In this document: one piece after another, positions 30,857-38,544 of the stretch | Layout: every line of letters starts with the position of its first letter | How positions within the stretch are numbered: position 1 is the first letter of the stretch | Virus record (IMG/VR): IMGVR_UViG_3300033148_001756 | Coordinates: 1 to 43,916 of that record | Length of the DNA stretch: 43,916 nt | Source: a virus | Strand: one strand, 5' to 3' | Position numbers and translations under genes: made by a program | The notes under the pieces: model-generated | The model's database searches: none | Told to the model about the DNA's origin: nothing | What the model saw: only the letters and a program-made list of their open reading frames with translations

Positions 30857-30997
30857 ATGGAAAGAATTAAATGGTATTTCAAACAATTACTGCCACTATC
30901 TTACGTATCTGAATACAAAGAAAACGGGATACCGAAAAAGACTACTTTTAAGATGCGGCTTGGAAGATGCTTCGATATAGATACAAAAGATGTTTAA
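30857..30997 (+). CDS. Conserved small phage protein
   Basis: 46 residues; AAGGGAG upstream. RIKWYFKQLLPLSYVSEYKE and the end LGRCFDIDTKDV follow a familiar short phage protein ('LPL.Y.s.Y', 'm.lGRcF.i'). No function known. Confidence 0.6.
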   Translation: MERIKWYFKQLLPLSYVSEYKENGIPKKTTFKMRLGRCFDIDTKDV

Positions 30998-31175
30998 AAA
31001 TTTCTTATATATTAACAGGCATAAAAAATATTATTTTGATAGTTTGTTTTATAACGGGCATCCTAAAAAAGAAATAAGAAAATTATGGAAAGATCACAAG
31101 AAGACAATAAAAAGATGTTCTAAATTTAATAATATGTCATTGCTTAAATGTATTGCAAAATGGGAGAATTATTAA
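30990..31175 (+). CDS. 61-residue basic protein
   Basis: Overlaps the previous stop by eight bases and ends at TAATG. Basic and aromatic (HKKYYFDSLFYNGHPKKEIR). Weak ribosome site. Not recognised. Confidence 0.45.
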   Translation: MFKNFLYINRHKKYYFDSLFYNGHPKKEIRKLWKDHKKTIKRCSKFNNMSLLKCIAKWENY

Positions 31176-31450
31176 TGAATAAGAGAAAAGCAAAGAAGCA
31201 ATATAAAAGAGGGCAAAGAGAAAGCATCAAACAATTAAAAAAAATAGCAACTTTTGGCAAAAGTAGTTTATATGTCTCAGTGGCAAATATTAAAGCAGAT
31301 ACAAGTGGTTATTATAATAATGCTGGAGACTATATTATTCCGTCAGGTAAAGAAAATGAGAGTCTATGGCTAAATTTTCATACGAGAGCAGGTATTCCGA
31401 TAGAAGACACCACGAAAAGACATGTTCATGTGGACATGTCAAATGGCTAA
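31175..31450 (+). CDS. Hypothetical protein before small terminase
   Basis: 91 residues from ATG 31175, overlapping the preceding stop; a longer in-frame start at 31148 lies inside the upstream gene. Basic N-terminus (KRKAKKQYKRGQRESIKQLK), strand-rich end. Overlaps the TerS start by eight bases. Not recognised. Confidence 0.5.
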   Translation: MNKRKAKKQYKRGQRESIKQLKKIATFGKSSLYVSVANIKADTSGYYNNAGDYIIPSGKENESLWLNFHTRAGIPIEDTTKRHVHVDMSNG

Positions 31451-31916
31451 AGTAACCGAAGCCCGTTGGCAAGAGATAAAACTTGAATATTTAGCTGGTG
31501 TAAAATCAAAAGATCTATCTGAAAAGTTTAATATAGACTACACTACTTTAACTAATAAAATTAGTCGTGATGGATGGAGCGAGCTATTAAGACAAAAAAT
31601 CACAATGTTCAACAAATTATACCTTGAAACGCAAGCAGAAGAAGAAAATCAAGCTATTATTGACATGAAACAAAAGGAACGAGAACGAGCTGAAAATATT
31701 GCCATAGCATTAGAGAATCAATTAGTCGTCACAGATAGTGAAAGTGGCGAGAAAAAGATTAATCCTAAATTATCGTCACAAGATGTTAGTTCACTAGCAA
31801 ACACATTAGAGAAGATACAAAAAGTTAATTATAAATCACACGGTATATCAGACAAATTAGACATAGATGCCAAAGTAACACTACCAACAACAATAAACTT
31901 CATAAAGGCAAAATAG
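31443..31916 (+). CDS. terS: Terminase small subunit
   Basis: 157 residues from ATG 31443. The N-terminal HTH (RWQEIKLEYLAGVKSKDLSE, KFNIDYTTLTNKISRDGW) is of the kind that recognises packaging sites in TerS proteins. The middle is a coiled coil that would oligomerise, and the end (VTLPTTINFIKAK) is a short strand. Position directly before TerL supports the call. It selects viral DNA and loads the motor. Confidence 0.75.
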   Translation: MAKVTEARWQEIKLEYLAGVKSKDLSEKFNIDYTTLTNKISRDGWSELLRQKITMFNKLYLETQAEEENQAIIDMKQKERERAENIAIALENQLVVTDSESGEKKINPKLSSQDVSSLANTLEKIQKVNYKSHGISDKLDIDAKVTLPTTINFIKAK

Positions 31917-31920
31917 AATA

Positions 31921-33129
31921 GTGGAGCTTGATCTTGAATTAAATCCAAAAATGTGGGATTGGGCTCAAAAACTAGATAGATACAATGTGGCTTTTGGAGG
32001 AAGAGGTAGTTCTAAAAGTTGGGCTGTAGCTTCTATCATAGTCGCAATGGCTTTCAACGAAAAGCACAAAATCCTATGTACAAGAAAAATCCAAAACAAT
32101 ATCAGAGACTCGGTTTATGCACTTATAGTTGATACAATAGGACGAATGGGATTGGAGTCATTTTTTGTTATAACCGAAAAAGAGATAAGAGGACGCAATG
32201 GTTCAATCTTTATATTTAAGGGACTCGATACCAACATAAGAGAAATTAAATCAATGGAAGATGTTTCCATCTGCTGGGTTGAAGAAGCAAACAGTATTAA
32301 AGATGCAGCGTGGAAAATATTAAGACCAACCGTAAGAAAGACAGGCTCAAAATTCTTTATAGTATTTAATCCAGATGAAACTACAGATCCAGCTTATCAA
32401 ATGTTTGTAGAGAATCCAATAGACGGTACAAACTCAGTATTTATAAACTATCAAGACAATAAATGGTTTTCAGATGAATTAAAAGCTGAGATGGAATATG
32501 ATAGAAAAGTTGACTATCAAGAAAGCCTTGTAACATGGGATGGTCAATGTAGAGAGATCAGTGAAGCTGTAATATTCAAGGGTAAGTTTGAAGTCAAAGA
32601 GTTTGAGTCTGATCCAAACGAGATGATATATCAAGGTGCTGACTTTGGATTCAGTGAAGACCCTATGACTGTCAATTCTGCATTCATAAGAGACAGATGT
32701 TTATATTTAGAATACGAGGTAAACGGTGTCCATATAGAAATTAATGGTCATAAGGCAAAATATGAAGAGATCCCATATATAAGAAAATATCAAATTAGAG
32801 GTGATAATGCAAGACCAGAGTTGATATCTCATTTAAGGAAAGAAGACAAGTTTAATATAGTTCCATGCAAAAAAGGCAAGAATAGTATTGTCGAGGGAAT
32901 TGAATTTATAAGATCATTCGAGAGAGTTTACATTCACCCGAGATGCGTAAATACAATATATGAATTTGGACATTATAAATATAAAGTTGATCCAATTACC
33001 GGAGTGATTTCAAAGGTAATTGTAGATAAAGATAACCATCATGTTGACGGAATAAGATACGCACTTGAAAAAGTAAGAAAGTCGAAATATAAAAATAGTA
33101 ATTGGTCGGCAAATGATTTAGGATTGTAA
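31921..33129 (+). CDS. terL: Terminase large subunit
   Basis: 402 residues from GTG 31921. Walker A is GGRGSSKS (26-33) and Walker B is VSICWVEE (115-122), followed by FIVFNPDET. The nuclease domain shows YQGADFGFSEDPM, RGDNARPELI and HHVDGIRYAL with the expected acidic residues. The pattern is that of XtmB/SPP1 gp2-type ATPase-nucleases that translocate DNA into the procapsid and cut it. The GTG start fits because the GTG abuts the intergenic end four bases after TerS. Confidence 0.95.
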   Translation: MELDLELNPKMWDWAQKLDRYNVAFGGRGSSKSWAVASIIVAMAFNEKHKILCTRKIQNNIRDSVYALIVDTIGRMGLESFFVITEKEIRGRNGSIFIFKGLDTNIREIKSMEDVSICWVEEANSIKDAAWKILRPTVRKTGSKFFIVFNPDETTDPAYQMFVENPIDGTNSVFINYQDNKWFSDELKAEMEYDRKVDYQESLVTWDGQCREISEAVIFKGKFEVKEFESDPNEMIYQGADFGFSEDPMTVNSAFIRDRCLYLEYEVNGVHIEINGHKAKYEEIPYIRKYQIRGDNARPELISHLRKEDKFNIVPCKKGKNSIVEGIEFIRSFERVYIHPRCVNTIYEFGHYKYKVDPITGVISKVIVDKDNHHVDGIRYALEKVRKSKYKNSNWSANDLGL

Positions 33130-33165
33130 AAAAACATTAAAAAATAAGAGGAAACAGTTTTTAAA

Positions 33166-33194
33166 TTGACAAATATAGATAGGTTTAATATATT
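33166..33194 (+). promoter_or_regulatory. Sigma70-type promoter with overlapping palindrome
   Basis: TTGACA (33166-33171), 17-base spacer, TATATT (33189-33194). The 14-base palindrome TTTAATATATTAAA (33184-33197) covers the -10. A further inverted repeat TAACTT (33201-33206)/AAGTTA (33215-33220) lies in the leader. Confidence 0.7.
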
Positions 33195-33244
33195 AAATTA
33201 TAACTTAGTGAGACAAGTTAAATAAACCGAGAAAGGAAAAGATC

Positions 33245-33469
33245 ATGAAAAACGAACAAGTAAAGAACATCAGAAAGATTCAAGCAGTATTAACAAAAGT
33301 AAGTCAAGGAATCAATGTATTTTTTAATATAACCCAATATGAAAATAGAATGGGTATTGTGAGATCAGCAAAGAAGTGGGGAACAGATTCCGCAGGAAAT
33401 AAAGTTGTTATTGGTACTAATTGGTATGTGACAGAAAAAGGTCAAAGAATTTTAGATATTGCAATATAA
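33245..33469 (+). CDS. Small accessory protein after TerL
   Basis: 74 residues; AAAGGAAA upstream. Helix, then strands (GINVFFNITQYENRMGIVRS, KVVIGTNWYVTEKGQRILDI). Own promoter. Not recognised. Genes with private promoters between terminase and portal are typical phage cargo. Confidence 0.6.
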   Translation: MKNEQVKNIRKIQAVLTKVSQGINVFFNITQYENRMGIVRSAKKWGTDSAGNKVVIGTNWYVTEKGQRILDIAI

Positions 33470-33480
33470 GGATAATTAAA

Positions 33481-33720
33481 ATGATAAATAAAAATAATAC
33501 ACCAATAATAGTTTCGGAAAGCGCTGATAATGGAGAACATTCACACTTTAAACTTGTTGATGTCGAAACTGGTGACACGTTGTGGAGCGAAGAATTCAAT
33601 AAAGTTAAAGAAGGAATTGAAAATTTAAAAGAAAAGATAAGAAAGATAAGAGAGATGAGGGAAGAGGGCGATTATGATTTGCAAACTATTTTGTATTATA
33701 TAGACGAATTCCTAGTTTAA
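33481..33720 (+). CDS. Hypothetical accessory protein
   Basis: 79 residues from ATG 33481, following the previous gene by 11 bases; AAGGA upstream. Strand-rich start (TPIIVSESADNGEHSHFKLV) and a charged helical end. Not recognised. Confidence 0.55.
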   Translation: MINKNNTPIIVSESADNGEHSHFKLVDVETGDTLWSEEFNKVKEGIENLKEKIRKIREMREEGDYDLQTILYYIDEFLV

Positions 33721-33762
33721 GCCTTTCTCTCCCTGCGATAATCTCAAAGGGAGTTAAATATA

Positions 33763-33816
33763 ATGAGTGGAAGCGGCACTGGAGACGTTGTGGACATAAA
33801 GAAGAGCCATAGGTAG
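33763..33816 (+). CDS. Possible 17-residue peptide overlapping the tRNA-like element
   Basis: ATG 33763 with GGGAG eleven bases upstream opens MSGSGTGDVVDIKKSHR and stops at TAG 33816. The good ribosome site is the only support. It and the tRNA-like fold cannot easily be used by one molecule at the same time. Confidence 0.3.
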   Translation: MSGSGTGDVVDIKKSHR

Positions 33817-33855
33817 CGTAATGGTTACCATGTGGGTTCGAATCCCGCCCACTCA
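33764..33855 (+). tRNA. tRNA-like element, probably degenerate or unusual
   Basis: 92 bases. The acceptor stem is a perfect 7 bp (TGAGTGG/CCACTCA) and the T-arm is canonical (GTGGG, loop TTCGAAT, CCCGC). A short D-like arm (GCG/CGT with GG in the loop) and a long variable-like arm (GGTA/TACC) can form. The middle stem, though, can only close a 13-base loop, so no proper seven-base anticodon loop exists. A, not T, is at position 8. No CCA is encoded (the next bases are AAT). It may be a decayed class II tRNA, an unusual tRNA, or a tRNA mimic. Confidence 0.4.
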
Positions 33856-33878
33856 AATTAAATGAAAAAGGAGGTGAA

Positions 33879-34007
33879 ATGGGAAAAGCAAAACTAACAC
33901 TTGTAATCATATTAACTGGTATAATCTTAGCTGGTTCTATGCTTACACTTGATTATTTTATGAATGTGAGGTTCAAGGAATACGTTAGCGAGATATTACC
34001 TATTTAA
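33879..34007 (+). CDS. 42-residue membrane peptide
   Basis: ATG 33879 with a near-perfect AGGAGGTG site. One hydrophobic helix (LTLVIILTGIILAGSMLTL) and a charged end. Not recognised. Confidence 0.6.
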   Translation: MGKAKLTLVIILTGIILAGSMLTLDYFMNVRFKEYVSEILPI

Positions 34008-34011
34008 TGTC

Positions 34012-34043
34012 TTGACAAAGAAATCATTATGGCGCAATATAAG
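34012..34043 (+). promoter_or_regulatory. Possible promoter before 34060 gene
   Basis: TTGACA (34012-34017) with TATAAG (34038-34043) at 20 bases; spacing is long, so this is weak. The TTG at 34012 is better read as the -35 than as a start codon. Confidence 0.4.
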
Positions 34044-34059
34044 CAAAAGAGAGGACTTA

Positions 34060-34275
34060 ATGATAATTAGAATAACGATATTAGCTATATTGTTTGCTTT
34101 TTCAGTTTCTTTTAACTCAGATTATTCAGCAAATCAATACAAGAAAATTCAGATTGGTCTTGTAAGTGATTATGCAATCGAGATAAATAATATCAATACA
34201 TTTAGCTTTGAAGAAATTGAAACAAGTCTTGATTATAAAATTACTAATTTTGTCTTTAAGTCAGATTATGGATAG
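34060..34275 (+). CDS. Small protein with N-terminal signal or membrane segment
   Basis: 71 residues from ATG 34060; AGAGGA upstream. Residues 2-16 are hydrophobic (IIRITILAILFAFSV), followed by Ser/Asn and SA at 23-24, which could be a signal-peptidase site. The mature part is small and mixed. Function unknown; export to the envelope is inferred. Confidence 0.55.
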   Translation: MIIRITILAILFAFSVSFNSDYSANQYKKIQIGLVSDYAIEINNINTFSFEEIETSLDYKITNFVFKSDYG

Positions 34276-34314
34276 CTAAATTACAAACAAGAATATATAT
34301 AAATTAAATAAGAG

Positions 34315-34346
34315 AAAAGCCCTTGATGATATTGAGGGCTTTTTTA
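34315..34346 (+). terminator. Strong intrinsic terminator before portal gene
   Basis: AAAAGCCCTTGAT (34315-34327) pairs with ATTGAGGGCTTTT (34331-34343), including two G-T wobbles, around a three-base loop, with six T at 34340-34345. It separates the accessory insertion from the head genes. Confidence 0.85.
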
Positions 34347-34350
34347 TGTC

Positions 34351-34378
34351 TTGACAAAACAGTAAACATATTTATAGT
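34351..34378 (+). promoter_or_regulatory. Head-module promoter
   Basis: TTGACA (34351-34356), 16-base spacer, TATAGT (34373-34378), just after the terminator and 20 bases before the portal ATG. It shares TTGACAAA, TAAACATAT and TTTAT with the promoter at 38545. Confidence 0.75.
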
Positions 34379-34398
34379 AATTGCTATTAGAGGTTACT

Positions 34399-35757
34399 AT
34401 GAAATTAACGATAGAACAGATAGAAACAGCAATCAGAAAATTTTCGGAAACTCAAGAAAAATATAAGATACAAGACGAATACTATGCTGGAAACAACCCA
34501 CCTATTTTGGCAACACCGGACAAGAATCCAAACAACAAGGTGAGCGTTCCTTACGTTCGTAAAGCTTGCAATACGGTAACCGGTTACATGGCAAAAGTCG
34601 GGAATATCACATTTAGCGACGAAGAAAACGAAGACAAGCTGCTTGAAATAAATAACCTAAACGAAGCCGATATAACTACAAATGAAGATTTCGTTAATGC
34701 TATCGTGAACGGTAAAAGCTATGAAATACATTATGTTGACGAAGACGGGCAACCCCGATTCATTGCAATACCGGCAAATCAAATAATTCCAATCTATTCA
34801 ACGCATGCAGACAAAAACATAGAAGCATTTATTTACACATATTCAGACACAAATGAGATATATGAATCCACAACAGAAACTATCAATTATGCCGATGTTT
34901 ATTATACTGACACAGTGGAGAGATATATCGCGAAAGATAGTTCAAGTTATGAGCCGAATCTTGATGACAATGAGGAATATATTTATGATACATTTTACGG
35001 TCAAGCTCCAATTGTAGAATTTGTAATCAATAAAGACAAAAAGAATATATTTGACCATGTAACTGAATTGATCGATCAACATGATAAAGTACTAAGTAGC
35101 AATATGGCAAACGAATTGGCAAAAACAGCATTGAGTTACATAACAACATCGTTTAGCGTAGACAATACAGAAAAAGACGAAAATGGTTTAACTGACCTAG
35201 ACAAGATAAAAGATAAGCAAATATTCGACAACATGGATAGCGACGATTTTATAAAGTTCCTTGAAAAGAATCTTGACGAAGGATTTGTAAACATGGCAGC
35301 AAACCGATTCGAGAGATTGATCTATGAGATGTTGCAGATCCCAAACTTCAACGATCCGACTTTTGGGACTGCTGAAAGCGGGATAGCAATACAGTATAAG
35401 TTAATTGACTTTGAAAACTTATGTAGTTCTCTTGAGGCTTATTTTCTAAAAGGATTAAACAAGAGATACGAACTAATAAATAAGATACTGGGGACAAGCA
35501 CAAATCCAATAGTTTTAGATGTGAATGTTACCTTTAGACGTAATTTACCATTTGACATTGAAAATCTTGCATTAACTATTGAGAAGCTAAAAGAAGTTTT
35601 GAGTACTGAGACAATATTGAGAATGTTCCCTAAATCAATAATCCCAGATGTGCTTGCAGAATTAGAAAGAATTGAAGAGCAGAGAAAAAGCGACATTGAG
35701 GCTCTAACAGGACTTGAAGCAGAGCCAAATGAAGATGAAGACGATGACGAACAATAA
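34399..35757 (+). CDS. Portal protein (SPP1 gp6-like)
   Basis: 452 residues from ATG 34399 with AGAGG upstream; an upstream in-frame TTG at 34381 is less likely. It shows KIQDEYYAGNNPPIL, PNNKVSVPYVRKACNTVTGY and a long helical C-terminal region, all usual for SPP1-type portals. QIPNFNDPTFGTAESGIAIQ YK is a conserved late motif. The portal forms the ring at the head vertex through which DNA is packaged. The acidic C-terminus (EAEPNEDEDDDEQ) is probably disordered. Confidence 0.9.
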   Translation: MKLTIEQIETAIRKFSETQEKYKIQDEYYAGNNPPILATPDKNPNNKVSVPYVRKACNTVTGYMAKVGNITFSDEENEDKLLEINNLNEADITTNEDFVNAIVNGKSYEIHYVDEDGQPRFIAIPANQIIPIYSTHADKNIEAFIYTYSDTNEIYESTTETINYADVYYTDTVERYIAKDSSSYEPNLDDNEEYIYDTFYGQAPIVEFVINKDKKNIFDHVTELIDQHDKVLSSNMANELAKTALSYITTSFSVDNTEKDENGLTDLDKIKDKQIFDNMDSDDFIKFLEKNLDEGFVNMAANRFERLIYEMLQIPNFNDPTFGTAESGIAIQYKLIDFENLCSSLEAYFLKGLNKRYELINKILGTSTNPIVLDVNVTFRRNLPFDIENLALTIEKLKEVLSTETILRMFPKSIIPDVLAELERIEEQRKSDIEALTGLEAEPNEDEDDDEQ

Positions 35758-35929
35758 ACAAACACTATTACTTAAAAACAAGATAATGAGATCTGTTCTA
35801 TTACAAGAAAAGAAGATAGAAGAATTCAATAAATCTTATGGCGATTATTCTATAGTAGAGAGAGCAGAGTCAAAGATAGAAGCATTTAAGTATGTGCTAA
35901 AAACGATTGAGACGCTAGAGAATGACTGA
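35744..35929 (+). CDS. Small protein between portal and minor head genes
   Basis: 61 residues from ATG 35744, overlapping the portal stop; other in-frame starts lie further inside the portal gene. Helical, Lys-rich (LLLKNKIMRSVLLQEKKIEE). Overlaps the next gene by eight bases. Not recognised. Confidence 0.5.
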   Translation: MTNNKQTLLLKNKIMRSVLLQEKKIEEFNKSYGDYSIVERAESKIEAFKYVLKTIETLEND

Positions 35930-36899
35930 AAAGCAACTATTCAATGAGATGCTCAACAACGTAACCAAAGCAAAACTAAAGAATTATAAGTTTTATCTGG
36001 AGGCGACAAACAAGATAAAAGCATTGATTGAAAAGTATGTCAAACAGCAACTTAAAGTAAATACATTAAGAAACGGTCAAGATAAAGTTGCATTGACTAA
36101 AAAACAGCTTAAGCAACTCGAAAAAGACATTGAGAAAATAATCATAGAGCTTAATAACAAAGTGACAGACAATATTGAGTTCTATTTCGGTCTTAATTAT
36201 ACAGATGGATATTATGGATCACTGTATAACTTCGAAACATTATTGCAAACACAAACAGCTAATATCATACCATTTCTATTACTGCCAACTCAACGAATAT
36301 CTAACGAATTCAAGAAACGTATTGCTGGACTATCTACACCGGAACGATTAAAGAAAACAGCACAACACTTCAATAAGCAAATAATCGATTTAGTTATAGA
36401 GACAGTTGAGAAAGGTGAGTCGGTTGCATATTTAGAAAAGAGACTACTTGAGATAGGCTATAATGGAAAAATTAATACGACCGCTAGGACTGAACTTCTA
36501 AGATCTTACTCCGAAAGCCAAAAGATGGCGAGAGAAGAAGTTGAAGAAGCCGGGATAGAACTAGAGACAACATGGATTTCAACGTTAGATTCAAAAGTTC
36601 GCGCCACACATGCGAGAGTGGACAACCGAAAAGCAAAGATAGTTGATGGGTTGACAGCTTTCAAAGTTGGCGGTGTATTGATGCAGGCTCCAAGAATAGT
36701 CCATCCAAAAAACACATCCAGTAAAACCGCAAAAGAAGTAATTAATTGCAGATGCCGGAGCACAGACTCAATAAAAGGAATTGATAACAACAATAGACTA
36801 ATAAAGATAAATGGTAAGTGGAAAGAAACAACTGCAAAATCAAGCGATTACAAAGATTGGAAGAAATTTAGAACCCAGCCAAAAAACAAGACTAAATAG
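35922..36899 (+). CDS. Minor head protein (Mu F/SPP1 gp7-like)
   Basis: 325 residues. The C-terminal half shows TARTELLRSYSESQKMAREE, TTWISTLDSKVRATHARVDN and NCRCRSTDSI, the conserved arrangement of Mu F/SPP1 gp7 proteins. In SPP1 the protein binds the portal and affects DNA ejection. The N-terminal half is a long helical region. It follows the portal as expected. Confidence 0.85.
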   Translation: MTEKQLFNEMLNNVTKAKLKNYKFYLEATNKIKALIEKYVKQQLKVNTLRNGQDKVALTKKQLKQLEKDIEKIIIELNNKVTDNIEFYFGLNYTDGYYGSLYNFETLLQTQTANIIPFLLLPTQRISNEFKKRIAGLSTPERLKKTAQHFNKQIIDLVIETVEKGESVAYLEKRLLEIGYNGKINTTARTELLRSYSESQKMAREEVEEAGIELETTWISTLDSKVRATHARVDNRKAKIVDGLTAFKVGGVLMQAPRIVHPKNTSSKTAKEVINCRCRSTDSIKGIDNNNRLIKINGKWKETTAKSSDYKDWKKFRTQPKNKTK

Positions 36900-36907
36900 T
36901 TTTTTAG

Positions 36908-36936
36908 TTGACAAAGCTATCCTCTTATAATAGATT
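36908..36936 (+). promoter_or_regulatory. Promoter of the large accessory gene
   Basis: TTGACA (36908-36913), 17-base spacer, TAGATT (36931-36936). A TATAAT at 36926 is only 12 bases away and so less likely. Confidence 0.65.
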
Positions 36937-36959
36937 GTAATTATAGAGAGGTGGTAAAG

Positions 36960-37925
36960 ATGGATACAATAACATATCATGCTAGGCAAATGAGAGAGGC
37001 TGAAAGACAAGCAACAGAGCTTTATGCTGAAGAGAATAGTGTAGAAAAGCAGATGGAGAAATTTCTAAATAAAGTTGATGAGAAATTTTCTAAAAACGAA
37101 ACTGAAATATATGATAGCGATGTTGGATTAAATTATTCAAACATGGAATCAGTAACAACTAACTATGAATTTCAATATGAAATAAACCATGATGAAACTT
37201 TGTTGAGACTTAAAAACAATAGATACAATAATCCTTTTTCAGAAGACCAATTGCAGGAATTATTAGAAACGGTTACAGGGAAACAAAAATTGCTTTTTAG
37301 TGAAAAAATAGAAAGTTGTGAATATAGAACTTTTATAAAAGAATTTTCGGAATATGATATCAGTAAAGGTCTTTATAATTCCAGAACTTTTTTTGACTAT
37401 GAGGTAGCTTTAAATCTTATTAGTGAAAATATTTACATAGATATCGTCACAAATACAAATAGAAAATTAAAAGTATATTTCAAATCTGAGTGGGAAATGG
37501 GAATGTACTACGAAGATTTAACAAAAAAAGAATATCAGTTTAAAGATACGTCAAAAAAAGAAAAATATAACGAGGATTCCTATTATTATTTTAAGCTTTA
37601 TACTAACAAGGATTTTAATAATTTAATTTTTTCTATACAAAACGACAGGGGGTTAGAACGAACTAAATATTTATATACAGGGTCAAAGAGTGAAGAATAC
37701 AAGTGTGGAGAAGAGGTGTTTTATGTTGATTTTAATGAAGACAGTATAAAGAAAGGTAAAATTACAAATATAGAATCTGGAAGCGCTCAAAATTATTTCA
37801 ATACTTTGGACTTAGGTAGAGTTTACTACGAGATAAATAATGAGATTTTATCAGGTTATAATTTATCAAGAACAGATGATTGGATCGCTTCAAATGGAGA
37901 AAGAGTTTATAAAAAAGAATACTGA
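36960..37925 (+). CDS. Large unknown accessory protein in the head module
   Basis: 321 residues from ATG 36960 (GAGGTGG upstream; GTG 36951 overlaps that site). No known head protein fits. The N-terminal quarter is a charged coil (ARQMREAERQATELYAEENS). The middle is mixed and rich in Tyr/Lys/Glu (KKEYQFKDTSKKEKYNEDSY). The C-terminal 75 residues (KCGEEVFYVDFNEDSIKKGK ITNIES, then YYEINNEILSGYN) resemble small SH3/Tudor-like barrels found in phage accessory proteins. Own promoter, and placed between minor head and scaffold genes. A cargo gene acting on the host is more likely than a structural role. Confidence 0.6.
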   Translation: MDTITYHARQMREAERQATELYAEENSVEKQMEKFLNKVDEKFSKNETEIYDSDVGLNYSNMESVTTNYEFQYEINHDETLLRLKNNRYNNPFSEDQLQELLETVTGKQKLLFSEKIESCEYRTFIKEFSEYDISKGLYNSRTFFDYEVALNLISENIYIDIVTNTNRKLKVYFKSEWEMGMYYEDLTKKEYQFKDTSKKEKYNEDSYYYFKLYTNKDFNNLIFSIQNDRGLERTKYLYTGSKSEEYKCGEEVFYVDFNEDSIKKGKITNIESGSAQNYFNTLDLGRVYYEINNEILSGYNLSRTDDWIASNGERVYKKEY

Positions 37926-38039
37926 ATAAATATTTTAAATCATCATAAAAAGACTAAAGCAATTTGTTAACTATACGATAATAATAGTAAGCAAGGATGC
38001 AAAAAACAAACAAGGATGTTGCAATCAGGGGACATTGCA

Positions 38040-38213
38040 ATGAAAAGATGTGAATTATGCAACAACAAGATTAACAAGAGAAACGATGCAAGTATTAAGA
38101 TTTTAAGAAAGGATTTAACCGACAACATTAGAAAAAACTATCCAAAGAATCAAACCATTTGTACAGACTGCAAAAGCTCGATGCTATATGCGGGCTTGAT
38201 AACAATTTATTAA
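38040..38213 (+). CDS. Small zinc-finger-like protein
   Basis: 57 residues from ATG 38040, with AGGGGA upstream. CELCNNKI near the start and CTDCKSS near the end form two CxxC pairs. Basic middle (KILRKDLTDNIRKNYPKNQ). Function unknown. Upstream, CAAGGATG occurs twice within 30 bases. Confidence 0.55.
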   Translation: MKRCELCNNKINKRNDASIKILRKDLTDNIRKNYPKNQTICTDCKSSMLYAGLITIY

Positions 38214-38226
38214 AAAGAGGGGGATT

Positions 38227-38462
38227 GTGGATAAAGAAATGATATTTGTTTTTTTGTTGCACCACCAATAATGTTTATATTCGCATTTTTTGGAGTCATG
38301 GTGGAAAACGAAAAAATGAAGATTTGGAAGAGAATAATAAAGGGTATATTTTTTGGGGCAATGCTTGCGACTCCTTTTATATCTGCTATAATTGTTATAA
38401 TCATGGGTGTTATAATTGCGATATCGCCAATTATGTTTTTTGCTGAATGGCTAGAAAAATAA
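38227..38462 (+). CDS. Membrane protein requiring a -1 shift at a T run
   Basis: GTG 38227 has a strong site (AGAGGGGG) and reads MDKEMIFVFLLHHQ, then stops. If the ribosome slips back one base on T TTT TTG (38250-38256), or if one T is missing from the seven-T run (38249-38255), the frame continues as FFVAPPIMFIFAFFG and on to the stop at 38462. That gives a coherent protein with two to three hydrophobic helices. Without a shift, translation could restart at ATG 38271 through TAATG. Real frameshift, programmed slip and assembly error cannot be told apart here. Confidence 0.5.
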
Positions 38463-38493
38463 ATCCTTAAAAGCTACAAACAATTATAAAACT

Positions 38494-38522
38494 AAGATCA
38501 CTGTAAAAAGTGGTCTTTTTTT
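38494..38522 (+). terminator. Intrinsic terminator before scaffold gene
   Basis: AAGATCACT (38494-38502) pairs with AGTGGTCTT (38509-38517) with one wobble, loop of six, and a T-run 38516-38522. Confidence 0.8.
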
Positions 38523-38544
38523 ATGCTTGCCTATAATAAATAAC

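Noticed and set aside
30693-30980. 95-codon frame on the + strand
   Set aside because: Overlaps two smaller genes (30667 and 30857) that each have strong ribosome sites and plausible products.
33721-33878. Integration site (attP) at the tRNA-like element
   Set aside because: No integrase gene is visible and the position between terminase and portal is not usual for attP.
34012-34059. TTG start for the 34060 gene
   Set aside because: The TTG is part of a TTGACA box; ATG 34060 has a proper ribosome site.
38226-38234. Exact DnaA-box sequence TGTGGATAA
   Set aside because: A single 9-mer is expected about once by chance in an AT-rich genome of this size, and it overlaps a gene start in the head module.
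38246-38446. 66-codon Cys/Tyr-rich frame on the + strand
   Set aside because: Out-of-frame shadow of the membrane protein at 38227-38462.
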